A DNA stretch of 64,000 bases, from the NCBI RefSeq assembly GCF_914271545.1, contig NZ_CAJZAH010000003.1, positions 124,001 through 188,000 on the forward strand. Reading direction: 5' to 3'. The notes below the pieces were generated by a model. The model ran no database searches and was not told the DNA's origin. It was given only the letters and a program-made list of their open reading frames with translations. Every line of letters begins with the position of its first letter. Position 1 is the stretch's first letter. Shown here piece after piece: positions 34,253-42,355 of the stretch. Source of the stretch: Cupriavidus respiraculi. Lineage in GTDB: Bacteria; Pseudomonadota; Gammaproteobacteria; Burkholderiales; Burkholderiaceae. Made by a program: the position numbers and the translations under genes.

Positions 34253-35235
34253 ACGATGCGACCACCAACCAGGCGTCGCCCCCGGCGATTCTGTTCGTCG
34301 ATGATGAGGCCACCGCGGTCAAGTACTTCCAGCGGGCCATCGGCGCGCTGGCGCCGGTCATCACTGCCGGCTCGGTCGAGGAGGGCAAGGCGTTGCTCGA
34401 CGCCCACGGCGACACGCTGTCGGTGCTGGTGTCGGACCAGCGCATGCCGGGGGAGTACGGCAACGAGCTGCTGCGCTACGCGCGCGAGCGCTATCCGCAC
34501 ATCGTGCGGATCCTGACCACCGCCTATTCGGAGCTGGAGCACACCGTCGAGGCGGTCAACGAAGGCCAGATCCACCGCTATATCAAGAAGCCCTGGGACA
34601 TCACCGCGCTGCGCATGGAGCTGAAGCAGGCGCTGGAGATTGCCGGGCTGCGCAAGGAGCGCGACCAGCTGATCCGCGAGAAGCTGAGCGTGGTGCAGCG
34701 CCAGACGCTGGCCGGCCGCATCGGCACGCTGCAGGCGCTGTGCATCGCGCTGGTCGGCCCCGGGCGCTTCCAGCCGCTCGAGACTTATCTGTCCACCGCC
34801 GCGCTGGCCGGCGTGGACAACCCCGAGCCCGACTGGCTGCGGATGGACTATGCGGATCTGGTGGGCGCGGAGAGCCGGCGCGGCGGCGAGTTCGGCCACG
34901 CCGTGGCGACCCAGCTGGGCGCGCTGCGCCAGCGTGGCGCGGCCGGTGCCGATCCGCTCGCCGTGGTGGCGCAGGCCGCCGCCGGTCCGCTGCGTCATCA
35001 GGGCGTCGAACTGGTGGCCACGGACGGGCGTGCACTGGCCGAATTTCTCGCCGGCCCGGTAGGCGAGCCGGTGTCCGCCGCGCATGCCGCGTGGCTCGCG
35101 AGCCTGCTGTGGCTGGAAGAGAGCGGCGGCGCGCTGCACGCGGTGCGCGAGGGCGGCGCGGTGCTGCTGCGCGCCGGCCAGCGCGGCGCCGAGTTTCCGG
35201 CCGACCGGCTGGCGGTCTGGATCGAGCAGTTCTAG
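34249..35235 (+). CDS. phcQ: PhcQ-type response regulator
   Basis: A 328-residue response regulator. The receiver has AILFVDDEATAVKYF, Asp63 in LVSDQRMPGEYG, a Thr in ILTTAYSEL and Lys in YIKKPWD. A helical linker (residues about 125-165) leads to an Ala/Gly-rich C-terminal region with no recognised DNA-binding or enzymatic motif. In R. solanacearum PhcQ belongs to the same quorum circuit. It overlaps phcR by 4 bases at the start, and at its end shares the bases CTAG with the stop codon of the convergent minus-strand gene. Confidence 0.83.
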   Translation: MNDATTNQASPPAILFVDDEATAVKYFQRAIGALAPVITAGSVEEGKALLDAHGDTLSVLVSDQRMPGEYGNELLRYARERYPHIVRILTTAYSELEHTVEAVNEGQIHRYIKKPWDITALRMELKQALEIAGLRKERDQLIREKLSVVQRQTLAGRIGTLQALCIALVGPGRFQPLETYLSTAALAGVDNPEPDWLRMDYADLVGAESRRGGEFGHAVATQLGALRQRGAAGADPLAVVAQAAAGPLRHQGVELVATDGRALAEFLAGPVGEPVSAAHAAWLASLLWLEESGGALHAVREGGAVLLRAGQRGAEFPADRLAVWIEQF

Positions 35236-35657
35236 GAAGAGGACTTGGCCGCGCCGACGTGTCCGCGCGCGCGCGGCGGCGAAGACAGTTCCGGTTCGCC
35301 GGGGCGCGCATGGCGCGCCAGCGCGGCCATCAGGTCGTCGACGAACTGGCGCGACTGCTTCTGCAGGATCATGTCCGCCGCATACTGCTGCAGGTAGGCC
35401 AGCTCCTGCGGCCGCAGGTTCTCGTTGACCAGCAGCACCAGGTTCAGGCAGATGGCGCGCGTCGCATGGCAGAAGCGTTCGCAGTCCACGAACGGGGGAT
35501 GGTGGTCCACCACCATCGTCACGGTCCCCGGCGCACTCGCCTCGACGAAGGCGCGGGCGTCGCCGAAGGCGCGGAACCTGCGGTTGGGATAGCGATCGGC
35601 GAGCAGAAACTCCAGGCTGTCCAGGAACGACACGGACGGGGAGACGATGGCAATCAT
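35232..35657 (-). CDS. Degenerate receiver-domain protein
   Basis: A 141-residue stand-alone receiver-like protein. The opening VSPSVSFLDSLEFLLADRY aligns with VDDSKSFIDSL of the LqsR-like protein at 14 kb, but the Mg-binding acidic pair is replaced by Ser-Pro. Asp51 (MVVDHHPPFVD) and a late Lys (MILQKQS) remain, while the Thr/Ser switch position is Asn (LLVNENL). It may therefore be a phosphorylation-impaired receiver or a binding partner. The ATG at 35657 has AGGAG 9 bases upstream. An ATG at 35681 overlapping the kinase stop in ATGA is the alternative. Last of the synthase-kinase-receiver set. Confidence 0.75.
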   Translation of the reverse strand: MIAIVSPSVSFLDSLEFLLADRYPNRRFRAFGDARAFVEASAPGTVTMVVDHHPPFVDCERFCHATRAICLNLVLLVNENLRPQELAYLQQYAADMILQKQSRQFVDDLMAALARHARPGEPELSSPPRARGHVGAAKSSS

Positions 35658-35677
35658 GCGTTGGGACTCCTGCTCGT

Positions 35678-36976
35678 TCATTGGTCCGCCGCCGTTGGCT
35701 GCGCGAAGCGGCGCGGCGGCGGAAAATCGATCGCGAAGCACGTATAGCTGCCGAATTCCGAGCGGCAGGATATGGTCGCGCCCCATTGGGCCAGCACGCT
35801 GCGGCAGAAGGACAGGCCGATGCCGTTGCCCGAGCCCGGCGGGTAGGTGTAGAAGCGGTCGAAGATGCGGTCCAGCACCTCGCGCTGGATGCCCTCCGCG
35901 GTATCGGTGAACTCCAGCGTGCCGCGTCCGCGCTCGCCCGGCGCCACCGCGATGGTGATCACGCCGCGGCCGGCCCGCGCGATCGCGCGCAGCGCGTTCT
36001 TGAGCAGATTGTTCAGCACCATCCGGAACATCTGCTCGTTGCCGTTGACGATCACCCCGGGCGCCAGCGACAGACGGATCTGCTCGCGCTCGTCCTCGTG
36101 ATAGAACGGATAGTCGTTGACGGCGCGCCGCACGGCCTCCGCGAGATCGAAGTTGCTGCGCGGGATCGATACCTGGTCGCGCGAATTGGCCAGCAGCAGG
36201 TCGATGCTGCCGTGCACGTTGCGCACCTCGATGCGCATGCGGCGCAAGGCCTCGTAGAGCCGTTCTGCCCGCGCCGCCGCGGTGTCCGGCGATTCCAGCA
36301 GGCCGGGCAGATGGCGCTCGAAGCCCACCAGGGTGCTCTCGATACTGGCCAGCGGCGTGCGCAGTTCGTGCGCCACCGATGCCAGCGCGGCCGCCATGCC
36401 GCGCTGCTTGGCTTCGAGCAGCACCCGGCGGTCCAGCTTGATGACCAGGATCACGATCACGAAGAACGCCAGGATCGGCAACTGCTCGCCCAGATGGGTC
36501 TGGCCCTCCAGCGTGAGCGGGGCATGGCTGATGCTGTAGAACAGCCCCGCCAGCGCGCCGCCCACCAGCAGCGAGCAGGTCGCGAACACCACGCCGAAGT
36601 GGTAGACGATGATGACCGAGCCGAGCAGCGATTCCGACCACACCAGATTGGCCCCGTTCATCAGGTACATGTACGAGAACAGGAACGGCAGCCCGATCGT
36701 GATGGCCACGAACGAATAGGGCAGCAGCCACGGCTTGCCCTTGAGCCGCATGCTGAATACCAGCGGCAGGAACAGGGCGGTGCACAGCGCGCGCAGCGGC
36801 AGGCTTTCATAGGGCTGCGGAAACACGTGCGCCCAGATGAAGTAATACAGCGGATGCCCCACGACGCCGAGCAGGCCGACGTACTGCAGCTTCGTCAGTC
36901 GGGCCAGCGACTCGTCATCGAAACTCGATGGCCTGGCCTCGTTGATATGCGTCGCAATCCTGGACAACAAATCCAT
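35678..36976 (-). CDS. CqsS/LqsS-type membrane sensor histidine kinase
   Basis: A 432-residue kinase. Residues about 28-180 hold six hydrophobic segments, with the short motif GHPLYYFIWAHVFPQPYE at the end of the first, which I recognise as typical of the CqsS/LqsS alpha-hydroxyketone receptors. The kinase core follows: His203 in SVAHELRTPLASIE, N-box LNNLLKNALRAI and G-box GSGNGIGLSFCRSVL. It has no fused receiver, like LqsS and unlike CqsS. The ATG at 36976 directly precedes the amphipathic N-terminus. It lies 111 bp after the synthase gene and its stop overlaps the upstream alternative start of the receiver gene. Confidence 0.82.
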   Translation of the reverse strand: MDLLSRIATHINEARPSSFDDESLARLTKLQYVGLLGVVGHPLYYFIWAHVFPQPYESLPLRALCTALFLPLVFSMRLKGKPWLLPYSFVAITIGLPFLFSYMYLMNGANLVWSESLLGSVIIVYHFGVVFATCSLLVGGALAGLFYSISHAPLTLEGQTHLGEQLPILAFFVIVILVIKLDRRVLLEAKQRGMAAALASVAHELRTPLASIESTLVGFERHLPGLLESPDTAAARAERLYEALRRMRIEVRNVHGSIDLLLANSRDQVSIPRSNFDLAEAVRRAVNDYPFYHEDEREQIRLSLAPGVIVNGNEQMFRMVLNNLLKNALRAIARAGRGVITIAVAPGERGRGTLEFTDTAEGIQREVLDRIFDRFYTYPPGSGNGIGLSFCRSVLAQWGATISCRSEFGSYTCFAIDFPPPRRFAQPTAADQ

Positions 36977-37087
36977 TGGTTCGGTCTTTCGCTGGTGCCG
37001 CGTGATGCCGCTGCCAAAGCGGCGGTGCCCTGTCTCGCGCCGGCCGTGCCGGTCCTGTGCTGCCGCCGCCAGCATCCCGGCGCCCGG

Positions 37088-38359
37088 CTACGCGCCGGCC
37101 AGTTCCTGGGCGCTGCGCCGGCGCTGGCGCCCGCGCCGGGTCGACGACCAGTTGTCCAGGTCGACCTCGTCGCGCATGTCCGCGCATACGTGCAGCAGCC
37201 GCTCCAGATCCTGCTCGGTATGGCCGGCGTTGAGCGTCAGGCGGACCAGGGAGCGGTTCTTGGCCGTGGCAGGTGCACAGAATACCGCGCCGAACACCCC
37301 GCGTCGCTGCAAAGCGTTGCGAAGGCGCAGCGTCTGCGGTTCCGAGCCCGCTTCCAGCGCGATGATCTGCTCGGTGCCGTCCGACACGTTGTAGCCGAGC
37401 CGGGTCAGCCCCTCGCGCAGCGTGCCGGCCATCCGGTGCAGGCGGGCACGCCGGTCGTGGGCCGCCGAAATGAACGTCAGCGCGGCATCGAACCAGGCGA
37501 TCTCGTGCGACAGCAGGCCCGAGCTGAAGATCGCCGGGCGCGACTCGCAGGTGAAATAGCCCTTGAACTCGCTGGAACAGGTCACGAAGCCCGCCCGGCC
37601 GGCGAAGGCCTTGGCCAGCGACGCGGTGCGGAAATGGACGCGGTCGGCCAGACCCAGCGCGCACACCAGGCCGGCGCCGTTGGGGCCATGGGTGCCGAGC
37701 GAGTGCGATTCGTCGACGACCAGGATCGAGCCGCTTTCCTCGGCCACGCGCGTGAGCGCCGTCAGCGGCGCGACGCTGCCCGTGGTGCTGTAGACCGAAT
37801 CGACCACGATCACGCCCGGGCCGTGCTTGGCGATCTGCGACTGGGCGTGGTCCACGTTGTTGTGGATGAACGGGATCGCCCGCGCGCCGGCCGCGAGCGC
37901 TCCTTCCCACAACGAGGCGTGGGCCGACATGTCGAGGTAGACGGGCACATCCGGCCCGGCCAGTGTCTGCACCAGTCCCACGTTGGCCGCCCAGCCCGAA
38001 TGGCATACCACGCCGTCCTCGGCGGACATGAAATGGGCGAGGCGGCGCTCGAAGGCCTGCTGCGCCGATTCCCCATACATGAAGACCGAGGACATCAGCA
38101 GCTCATGGCTGCCTTCGTCCAGCGCCTGCGCCTGCCGGCGGCGCAATCCCGGCACGGACAGCAGATCCAGATAGTCGTTGCTGGACATATGCAGCGCATC
38201 GGGCTGCGGCGTCAGGCCGTGCAGCAGATGGTCGCCGCCCCAGACGTTCTGCATGCGGTCCACGTAGTGGGCCTGCATCCGGCGGGTGACAAAGTCGGGG
38301 AGATGGCGCTCGGCGCGCGCAAGGGGATTGCCGTGGACGAGTCTGGCCAAATCCGTCAT
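37088..38359 (-). CDS. CqsA/LqsA-type alpha-hydroxyketone autoinducer synthase
   Basis: A 423-residue PLP-dependent aminotransferase-fold enzyme of the alpha-oxoamine synthase family. Schiff-base Lys250 lies in RTASLAKAFAGRAGF and the PLP-ring Asp in LVVDESHSLGTHGPNGAG. The SSNDYLDL start and the TASLAKAFAG lysine motif resemble CqsA and LqsA more than BioF or Kbl, and an adjacent CqsS/LqsS-like kinase supports that. CqsA condenses an acyl-CoA with an amino acid or SAM-derived donor to give the CAI-1/LAI-1 class of signals. The C-terminus has a basic Arg-rich tail. The ribosome site AGGAG is 6 bases from the ATG. BioF-like synthesis of another oxoamine is the alternative. Confidence 0.82.
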   Translation of the reverse strand: MTDLARLVHGNPLARAERHLPDFVTRRMQAHYVDRMQNVWGGDHLLHGLTPQPDALHMSSNDYLDLLSVPGLRRRQAQALDEGSHELLMSSVFMYGESAQQAFERRLAHFMSAEDGVVCHSGWAANVGLVQTLAGPDVPVYLDMSAHASLWEGALAAGARAIPFIHNNVDHAQSQIAKHGPGVIVVDSVYSTTGSVAPLTALTRVAEESGSILVVDESHSLGTHGPNGAGLVCALGLADRVHFRTASLAKAFAGRAGFVTCSSEFKGYFTCESRPAIFSSGLLSHEIAWFDAALTFISAAHDRRARLHRMAGTLREGLTRLGYNVSDGTEQIIALEAGSEPQTLRLRNALQRRGVFGAVFCAPATAKNRSLVRLTLNAGHTEQDLERLLHVCADMRDEVDLDNWSSTRRGRQRRRSAQELAGA

Positions 38360-38544
38360 ATCGAACTCCTGTAGTCAGTTGGATCGGAAACTGCGTGGAT
38401 GACGCCTCGTGAGCGCCATCGGAATGCGGGAAGACGACCGGAACCGACCGCGGAGACAGCGAGTGCAGATCGGACGGCCGTGCAGCGAATAACGCGATGC
38501 ATGCCGCGTCTGAGCACAATGAGTGACGCGGATTACGCCAAGAA

Positions 38545-38574
38545 TATTAAGTCAGTGCCGAAATTCGGGCGCAA
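38545..38574 (-). promoter_or_regulatory. Candidate promoter of the autoinducer synthase gene, with internal palindrome
   Basis: On the minus strand TTGCGC (38574-38569) and TTAATA (38550-38545) are 18 bases apart in an unusually AT-rich patch. Between them lies the inverted repeat CCGAA-A-TTCGG (38558-38568), which could be an operator. The start site would be about 180 bases upstream of the synthase ATG. Confidence 0.42.
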
Positions 38575-38639
38575 CTCTACAAGTCTGTATTTCGCCACTT
38601 CCTCCGCCTTCCGTGTTCCCGAACGAACCGACGCCGCGC

Positions 38640-39797
38640 TCAGCCCGCGGCGGGCTGGGCCGTCACCCGCCCGGCATGCTCTTCCTCCGTCACTTCGCCT
38701 GGCTTGAGATTGCCCAGCGGCGACAACAGCGCCGGATCGAACGGCCGCGGCTGCAGCGCGGCGGCAAGCCGCCCAGGAAAGTCGGGATTGGCCAGCGCCC
38801 CCCTGCCCAGGGCCACCAGGTCCGCCCCTTGCCGCAGCACTTCCAGCGCGCGCGCCGTATCGTGCAGGCCGCCGTTGGCCACGATCGGCAGGCCGGGCGC
38901 CGCGCGCCGCGCGTGCTCGACCAGGCTCGAGGGATCGCCCGGAAAGGCCGGGCGCCACGCCTCGAATTCCGTGACGTGCAGGTAGTCGACACCCGCCCCG
39001 GCCAGCGCGCCGAACACGGTCGCTGCGCCTTGCGCGGCTTCCGGCCACTTGTGATGGAAGTCGTTGACCTTGCCCTGCGAGATCCGTATCCCGAGCGGAA
39101 AGCCAGCGCCCACCGCCGCGCGCACCGCGTGCGCCGTCTCGACGGCGAGGCGGACGCGGTCCTGGATGTCGCCGCCCCAGCGATCGGTGCGTTGATTGGT
39201 GTGCCCGGTCAGGAACTGGTCCAGCAGATAGCCGTTGGCGCCGTGGATCTCCACCGCGTCGAACCCGGCCACCTCGCGGGCCAGCGTCGCGGCGCGCGCG
39301 AATCCGGCGACGGCATCGCCGATCTCCGCCTCCGTCATCGCGCGCGGCATCCGGTAGGGGCCTGTGCCGGCGTACACCCGCATCTGTTCGCCGACCGGCC
39401 GGACCGCGGACGGTCCGACCGTGTCGCCGCGGAAGCGGTTCGCCTGGGACAGCGCGCCGGCGTGCATCAACTGCGCGACGATGCGTCCGCCGCCTGCGTG
39501 CACCGCGCGCACCACGTCGCGCCAGGCCAGGGCCTGCGCCATGTCGGTCAGGCCGGGCTGGTTCGCATAGCCTTGCGCGTAGGCGCAGTCGGTATAGATG
39601 CCCTCGGTGATGACGAGACCGAAGCCGCCGCGTGCAAAGCGCGCGTAGTAGCGCGCCATGGCGGCGGTGGGTACGCCATCGTCGGTGGCGCTGATGCGGG
39701 TCATCGGCGCCACCGCGAGGCGGTTGGGCAACGTCAGCGGCCCCAGCCGGAACGGCGCCAGCAGGCCAGGCAGGTCGGGCAGTGCGGGCCGTGTCAT
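38640..39797 (-). CDS. NADH:flavin oxidoreductase, Old Yellow Enzyme family
   Basis: A 385-residue FMN-dependent ene-reductase. The beta-barrel shows LPNRLAVAPMTRISA, QLMHAGALSQANRFRG, the active-site HGANGYLLDQFLTGHTNQRTDRWGG segment, and the phosphate-binding end VANGGL...LVALGRGALANPDFPGRL. Relatives reduce activated C=C bonds in enones, maleimides or nitro-esters. The ATG at 39797 overlaps the stop of the ridA-like gene by 4 bases, so the pair is one translational unit, divergent from a LysR regulator. Confidence 0.9.
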   Translation of the reverse strand: MTRPALPDLPGLLAPFRLGPLTLPNRLAVAPMTRISATDDGVPTAAMARYYARFARGGFGLVITEGIYTDCAYAQGYANQPGLTDMAQALAWRDVVRAVHAGGGRIVAQLMHAGALSQANRFRGDTVGPSAVRPVGEQMRVYAGTGPYRMPRAMTEAEIGDAVAGFARAATLAREVAGFDAVEIHGANGYLLDQFLTGHTNQRTDRWGGDIQDRVRLAVETAHAVRAAVGAGFPLGIRISQGKVNDFHHKWPEAAQGAATVFGALAGAGVDYLHVTEFEAWRPAFPGDPSSLVEHARRAAPGLPIVANGGLHDTARALEVLRQGADLVALGRGALANPDFPGRLAAALQPRPFDPALLSPLGNLKPGEVTEEEHAGRVTAQPAAG

Positions 39798-40192
39798 GTC
39801 CGGTCCTCCGCGGCCAGCGCGATCGCCTCGATCTCGATCATCGCCTCCGGCGAGTACAGCGCGGAAACTTCGACGATGGTGTCGGCCGGATACGGCGTGG
39901 AAAACCACTTGCGGCGCAACGCGACGATCTTCGGGAAATGCGCCATCGAGGTCAGGAAGATGGTCACCTTGGCGATGCGGTCCAGCCCCGAGCCGGCCGC
40001 TTCCAGTGCGCGCCGCAGGTTGCGGAAGGCCTGGTCGGCCTGGCGGTCGAAATCGTCGGGCGCGACGATGGTGCCGTCATCGCCCACTCCCGCCTGGCCG
40101 GACACGAAGATGAAGCCGCCCGCGCGGATAGCTTGGGACAGCAGGTAGGGGGCGTAAGGGTCGGGTTGCGTATGGACTTGTTCGAGAGGCAT
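39794..40192 (-). CDS. RidA/YjgF-family protein lacking the catalytic arginine
   Basis: A 132-residue RidA-fold protein with the usual FIFVSGQAGVGDDGTIV start, the DRIAKVTIFLTSMAHFP segment and IEIEAIALA C-terminal strand. In RidA the imine-deaminase Arg sits in VEVARLPK; here the corresponding stretch is VEVSALYSP, so the Arg appears to be Ala. It is therefore more likely a Rid2-7 member with another role, possibly acting on an intermediate of the flavin oxidoreductase encoded by the overlapping next gene. Confidence 0.87.
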   Translation of the reverse strand: MPLEQVHTQPDPYAPYLLSQAIRAGGFIFVSGQAGVGDDGTIVAPDDFDRQADQAFRNLRRALEAAGSGLDRIAKVTIFLTSMAHFPKIVALRRKWFSTPYPADTIVEVSALYSPEAMIEIEAIALAAEDRT

Positions 40193-40271
40193 GGCTTGCT
40201 CCGGCTGATGGTTGAGTTACGATCACCCACCGGGCGGTGCCGCAGCGGGTATGGCAAGTATCGTCACCGCT

Positions 40272-40287
40272 GTTTGGCCCGACAAAC
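40272..40287. promoter_or_regulatory. Putative LysR-type operator
   Basis: The dyad GTTTG-GCCCGA-CAAAC contains a T-N11-A core (T at 40274, A at 40286) and lies in the 132-bp divergent interval between the ridA-like gene and the LysR gene, 37 bases before the regulator's start. This is the standard position for an autoregulatory LysR recognition site. Confidence 0.55.
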
Positions 40288-40324
40288 GTTGATATTTCAG
40301 GGAACAGATGAGTACACCTTATCC

Positions 40325-41233
40325 ATGGGGGCGGCCGTGAGACGGCTTCCGGCGCTCGGGGCGCTGCGCGTGTTCGAGGCGGCCGCACGGCGCCAGAGCT
40401 TCAAGCTGGCCGCGGAGGAACTGCATGTCACGCCGACGGCGGTCAGCCACCAGGTGCGGCTGCTGGAGGAATACCTGGACACCCGGCTGTTCGAACGCCA
40501 GACCCGGCGGGTGCGGCTGACCGCCGCCGGGCACGCGCTGTTTCCGGCCGTGCGGGACGGGCTGGACGGGTTCGAGCGCGCCCTCGAAACGGTGCGCCGC
40601 GCCCGCGCACCGAAGGTCGCGACGTTGTCGTCCACCGTCGCTTTCACCGCCCGGCGGCTCGCGCCCCGCGCGGGCTCGTTCCGTGCCGAGCATCCCGACT
40701 GGACGCTGCGGCTGGACGCCACCAACGCCCCCGTCGATCTGGACGCCGATGCCGACGCCGCGGTCCGCTACGGCGACGGGCACTACCCGGGCCTGCTGGT
40801 GGAGCCGCTGTTCGTCGATCGCTTCGCCCCCGTCTGCAGTCCCCGCCTGGGCCTGCGCGACGAAGCGGATTTGCGCGGCGCCACGCTGGTGCACTTCGAC
40901 TGGGGACCGGCGGCCCGTGGCGACGAGCGCGCGCCGGTCTGGCGCGACTGGCTTGCCCGGGCTGGCGTGGGCGGCGTCGACGCCGACGCGGGGCTGTCCT
41001 TCACCGACGAGATCCATGCCGTGCAGGCGACGCTGGCGGGGCAGGGCGTCGGCTTGCTGAGCCTGACGCTGGTGGCCGACGAGCTGGCCGCCGGCGTGCT
41101 GGTGCAGCCGTTCGCGCTGTCGCTGCCCAGCTATCGCTACGACCTCGTGTACAGCGCCCGGGCCGCGGAGCGGCCGGCCACCGTGCTGCTGCGCCAGTGG
41201 GTCGGCGCGGCGTTCGGCGAAGGCCGCGGCTGA
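40325..41233 (+). CDS. LysR-family regulator, GcvA-like
   Basis: A 302-residue LysR regulator of the GcvA/AmpR-like branch. It starts RRLPALGALRVFEAAARRQSF with helix-turn-helix KLAAEELHVTPTAVSHQVRLLE, then LFERQTRRVRLTAAGHALFPAV. The effector domain shows the GcvA-type AAVRYGDGHYPGL segment. ATG at 40325 (a GTG at 40337 is possible). Divergent from ridA-like/OYE, which it probably controls. Followed by a perfect bidirectional terminator. Confidence 0.87.
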   Translation: MGAAVRRLPALGALRVFEAAARRQSFKLAAEELHVTPTAVSHQVRLLEEYLDTRLFERQTRRVRLTAAGHALFPAVRDGLDGFERALETVRRARAPKVATLSSTVAFTARRLAPRAGSFRAEHPDWTLRLDATNAPVDLDADADAAVRYGDGHYPGLLVEPLFVDRFAPVCSPRLGLRDEADLRGATLVHFDWGPAARGDERAPVWRDWLARAGVGGVDADAGLSFTDEIHAVQATLAGQGVGLLSLTLVADELAAGVLVQPFALSLPSYRYDLVYSARAAERPATVLLRQWVGAAFGEGRG

Positions 41234-41245
41234 ACCGCGCGGGCG

Positions 41246-41272
41246 AAAAAAAAGCGCCCGCGGGCGCTTTTT
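41246..41272. terminator. Bidirectional terminator between lysR and secF
   Basis: A perfect palindrome GCGCCCG/CGGGCGC is flanked by eight A and five T residues between convergent genes, so it works on both strands. Confidence 0.88.
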
Positions 41273-41290
41273 CGAGGGGACGGGAGGCGG

Positions 41291-42262
41291 TCAGGCCTGC
41301 GCGCCGTAGTTGGGGTCGTCGCGATCGATGTCGGTCGCCTTCTTCTCGCCCTTGACCAGGTCCTCGCGCTTGACGCCCAGCCACATGGCCAGCGCCGCGG
41401 CGACGAACACCGACGAGTAGATGCCGAACAGGATGCCCACGGTCAGCGCCAGCGCGAAGTAGTGCAGGGTGGGGCCGCCGAAGAAGAACATCGACAGCAC
41501 CATCATCTGGGTCGAGCCGTGCGTGATGATGGTCCGCGAGATCGTGCTGGTGATGGCGTTGTCGATCACCTCGTGGGTCGTCATCTTCCGGTACTTGCGG
41601 AAGTTCTCGCGGATCCGGTCGAAGATCACCACCGACTCGTTGACCGAGTAGCCCAGTACCGCAAGCACCGCCGCCAGCACCGACAGCGAGAACTCCCACT
41701 GGAAGTAGGCGAAGAAGCCCAGGATGATCACGATGTCGTGCAGGTTGGCGATGATGCCGGCGACCGCGAACTTCCATTCGAAGCGGAACGACAGGTAGAC
41801 CACGATGCCGACGATCACGCACAGCAACGCCAGCAGGCCGTCCGTGGCGAGTTCCTTGCCCACCTGCGGGCCGACGAACTCCACCCGTTGCAGCTTGACG
41901 TCCGGCGTGGCCGCCTGCAGCGCTGTCAGCACCTGCTCGCTTTGCTGGGCCGAGGTCACGGTCTTGCCGTCCGGGCCTTTCTGCAGCGGCAGGCGGATCA
42001 TCACGTCGCGCGAGGTGCCGAAGTTCTGCACCTGCACATCGGTATAGCCGAGCTTGCCGACCTGGCCGCGGATCTTTTCCAGGTCGGCGGGCTGCTGGTA
42101 GCTGACCTCCATCACCGTGCCACCGGTGAATTCGATCGACAGGTGCAGGCCCTTCTGCCAGAGGAAGAACACGGCGGCGGCAAAGGTCAGGAAGGAGATC
42201 ACGTTGAAGATCAACGCGTGCTTCATGAACGGAATGTCGCGCCGGATGCGGAAAAATTCCAT
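41291..42262 (-). CDS. secF: Protein translocase subunit SecF
   Basis: Inner-membrane partner of SecD that uses the proton gradient to aid late steps of protein export. 323 residues with six transmembrane segments, an N-terminal short periplasmic domain (FTGGTVMEVSYQQPADL), and the conserved GYSVNESVVIFDRIREN segment. Last gene of the minus-strand run queA-tgt-yajC-secD-secF. Confidence 0.97.
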   Translation of the reverse strand: MEFFRIRRDIPFMKHALIFNVISFLTFAAAVFFLWQKGLHLSIEFTGGTVMEVSYQQPADLEKIRGQVGKLGYTDVQVQNFGTSRDVMIRLPLQKGPDGKTVTSAQQSEQVLTALQAATPDVKLQRVEFVGPQVGKELATDGLLALLCVIVGIVVYLSFRFEWKFAVAGIIANLHDIVIILGFFAYFQWEFSLSVLAAVLAVLGYSVNESVVIFDRIRENFRKYRKMTTHEVIDNAITSTISRTIITHGSTQMMVLSMFFFGGPTLHYFALALTVGILFGIYSSVFVAAALAMWLGVKREDLVKGEKKATDIDRDDPNYGAQA

Positions 42263-42355
42263 GGTGAATCCTGTTTGTGCTGCTATTGAGTCGCTGTTGC
42301 GTGGACGGTGGCCGGGGCGGCGGGGGACATCCGATGCCGCCCGCGCGCCGCGCGC

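Noticed and set aside
38640-40192. OYE and RidA-like genes as part of the quorum-sensing unit
   Set aside because: They have their own divergent regulator and operator-like dyad, and a 280-bp gap with a promoter separates them from the synthase gene.
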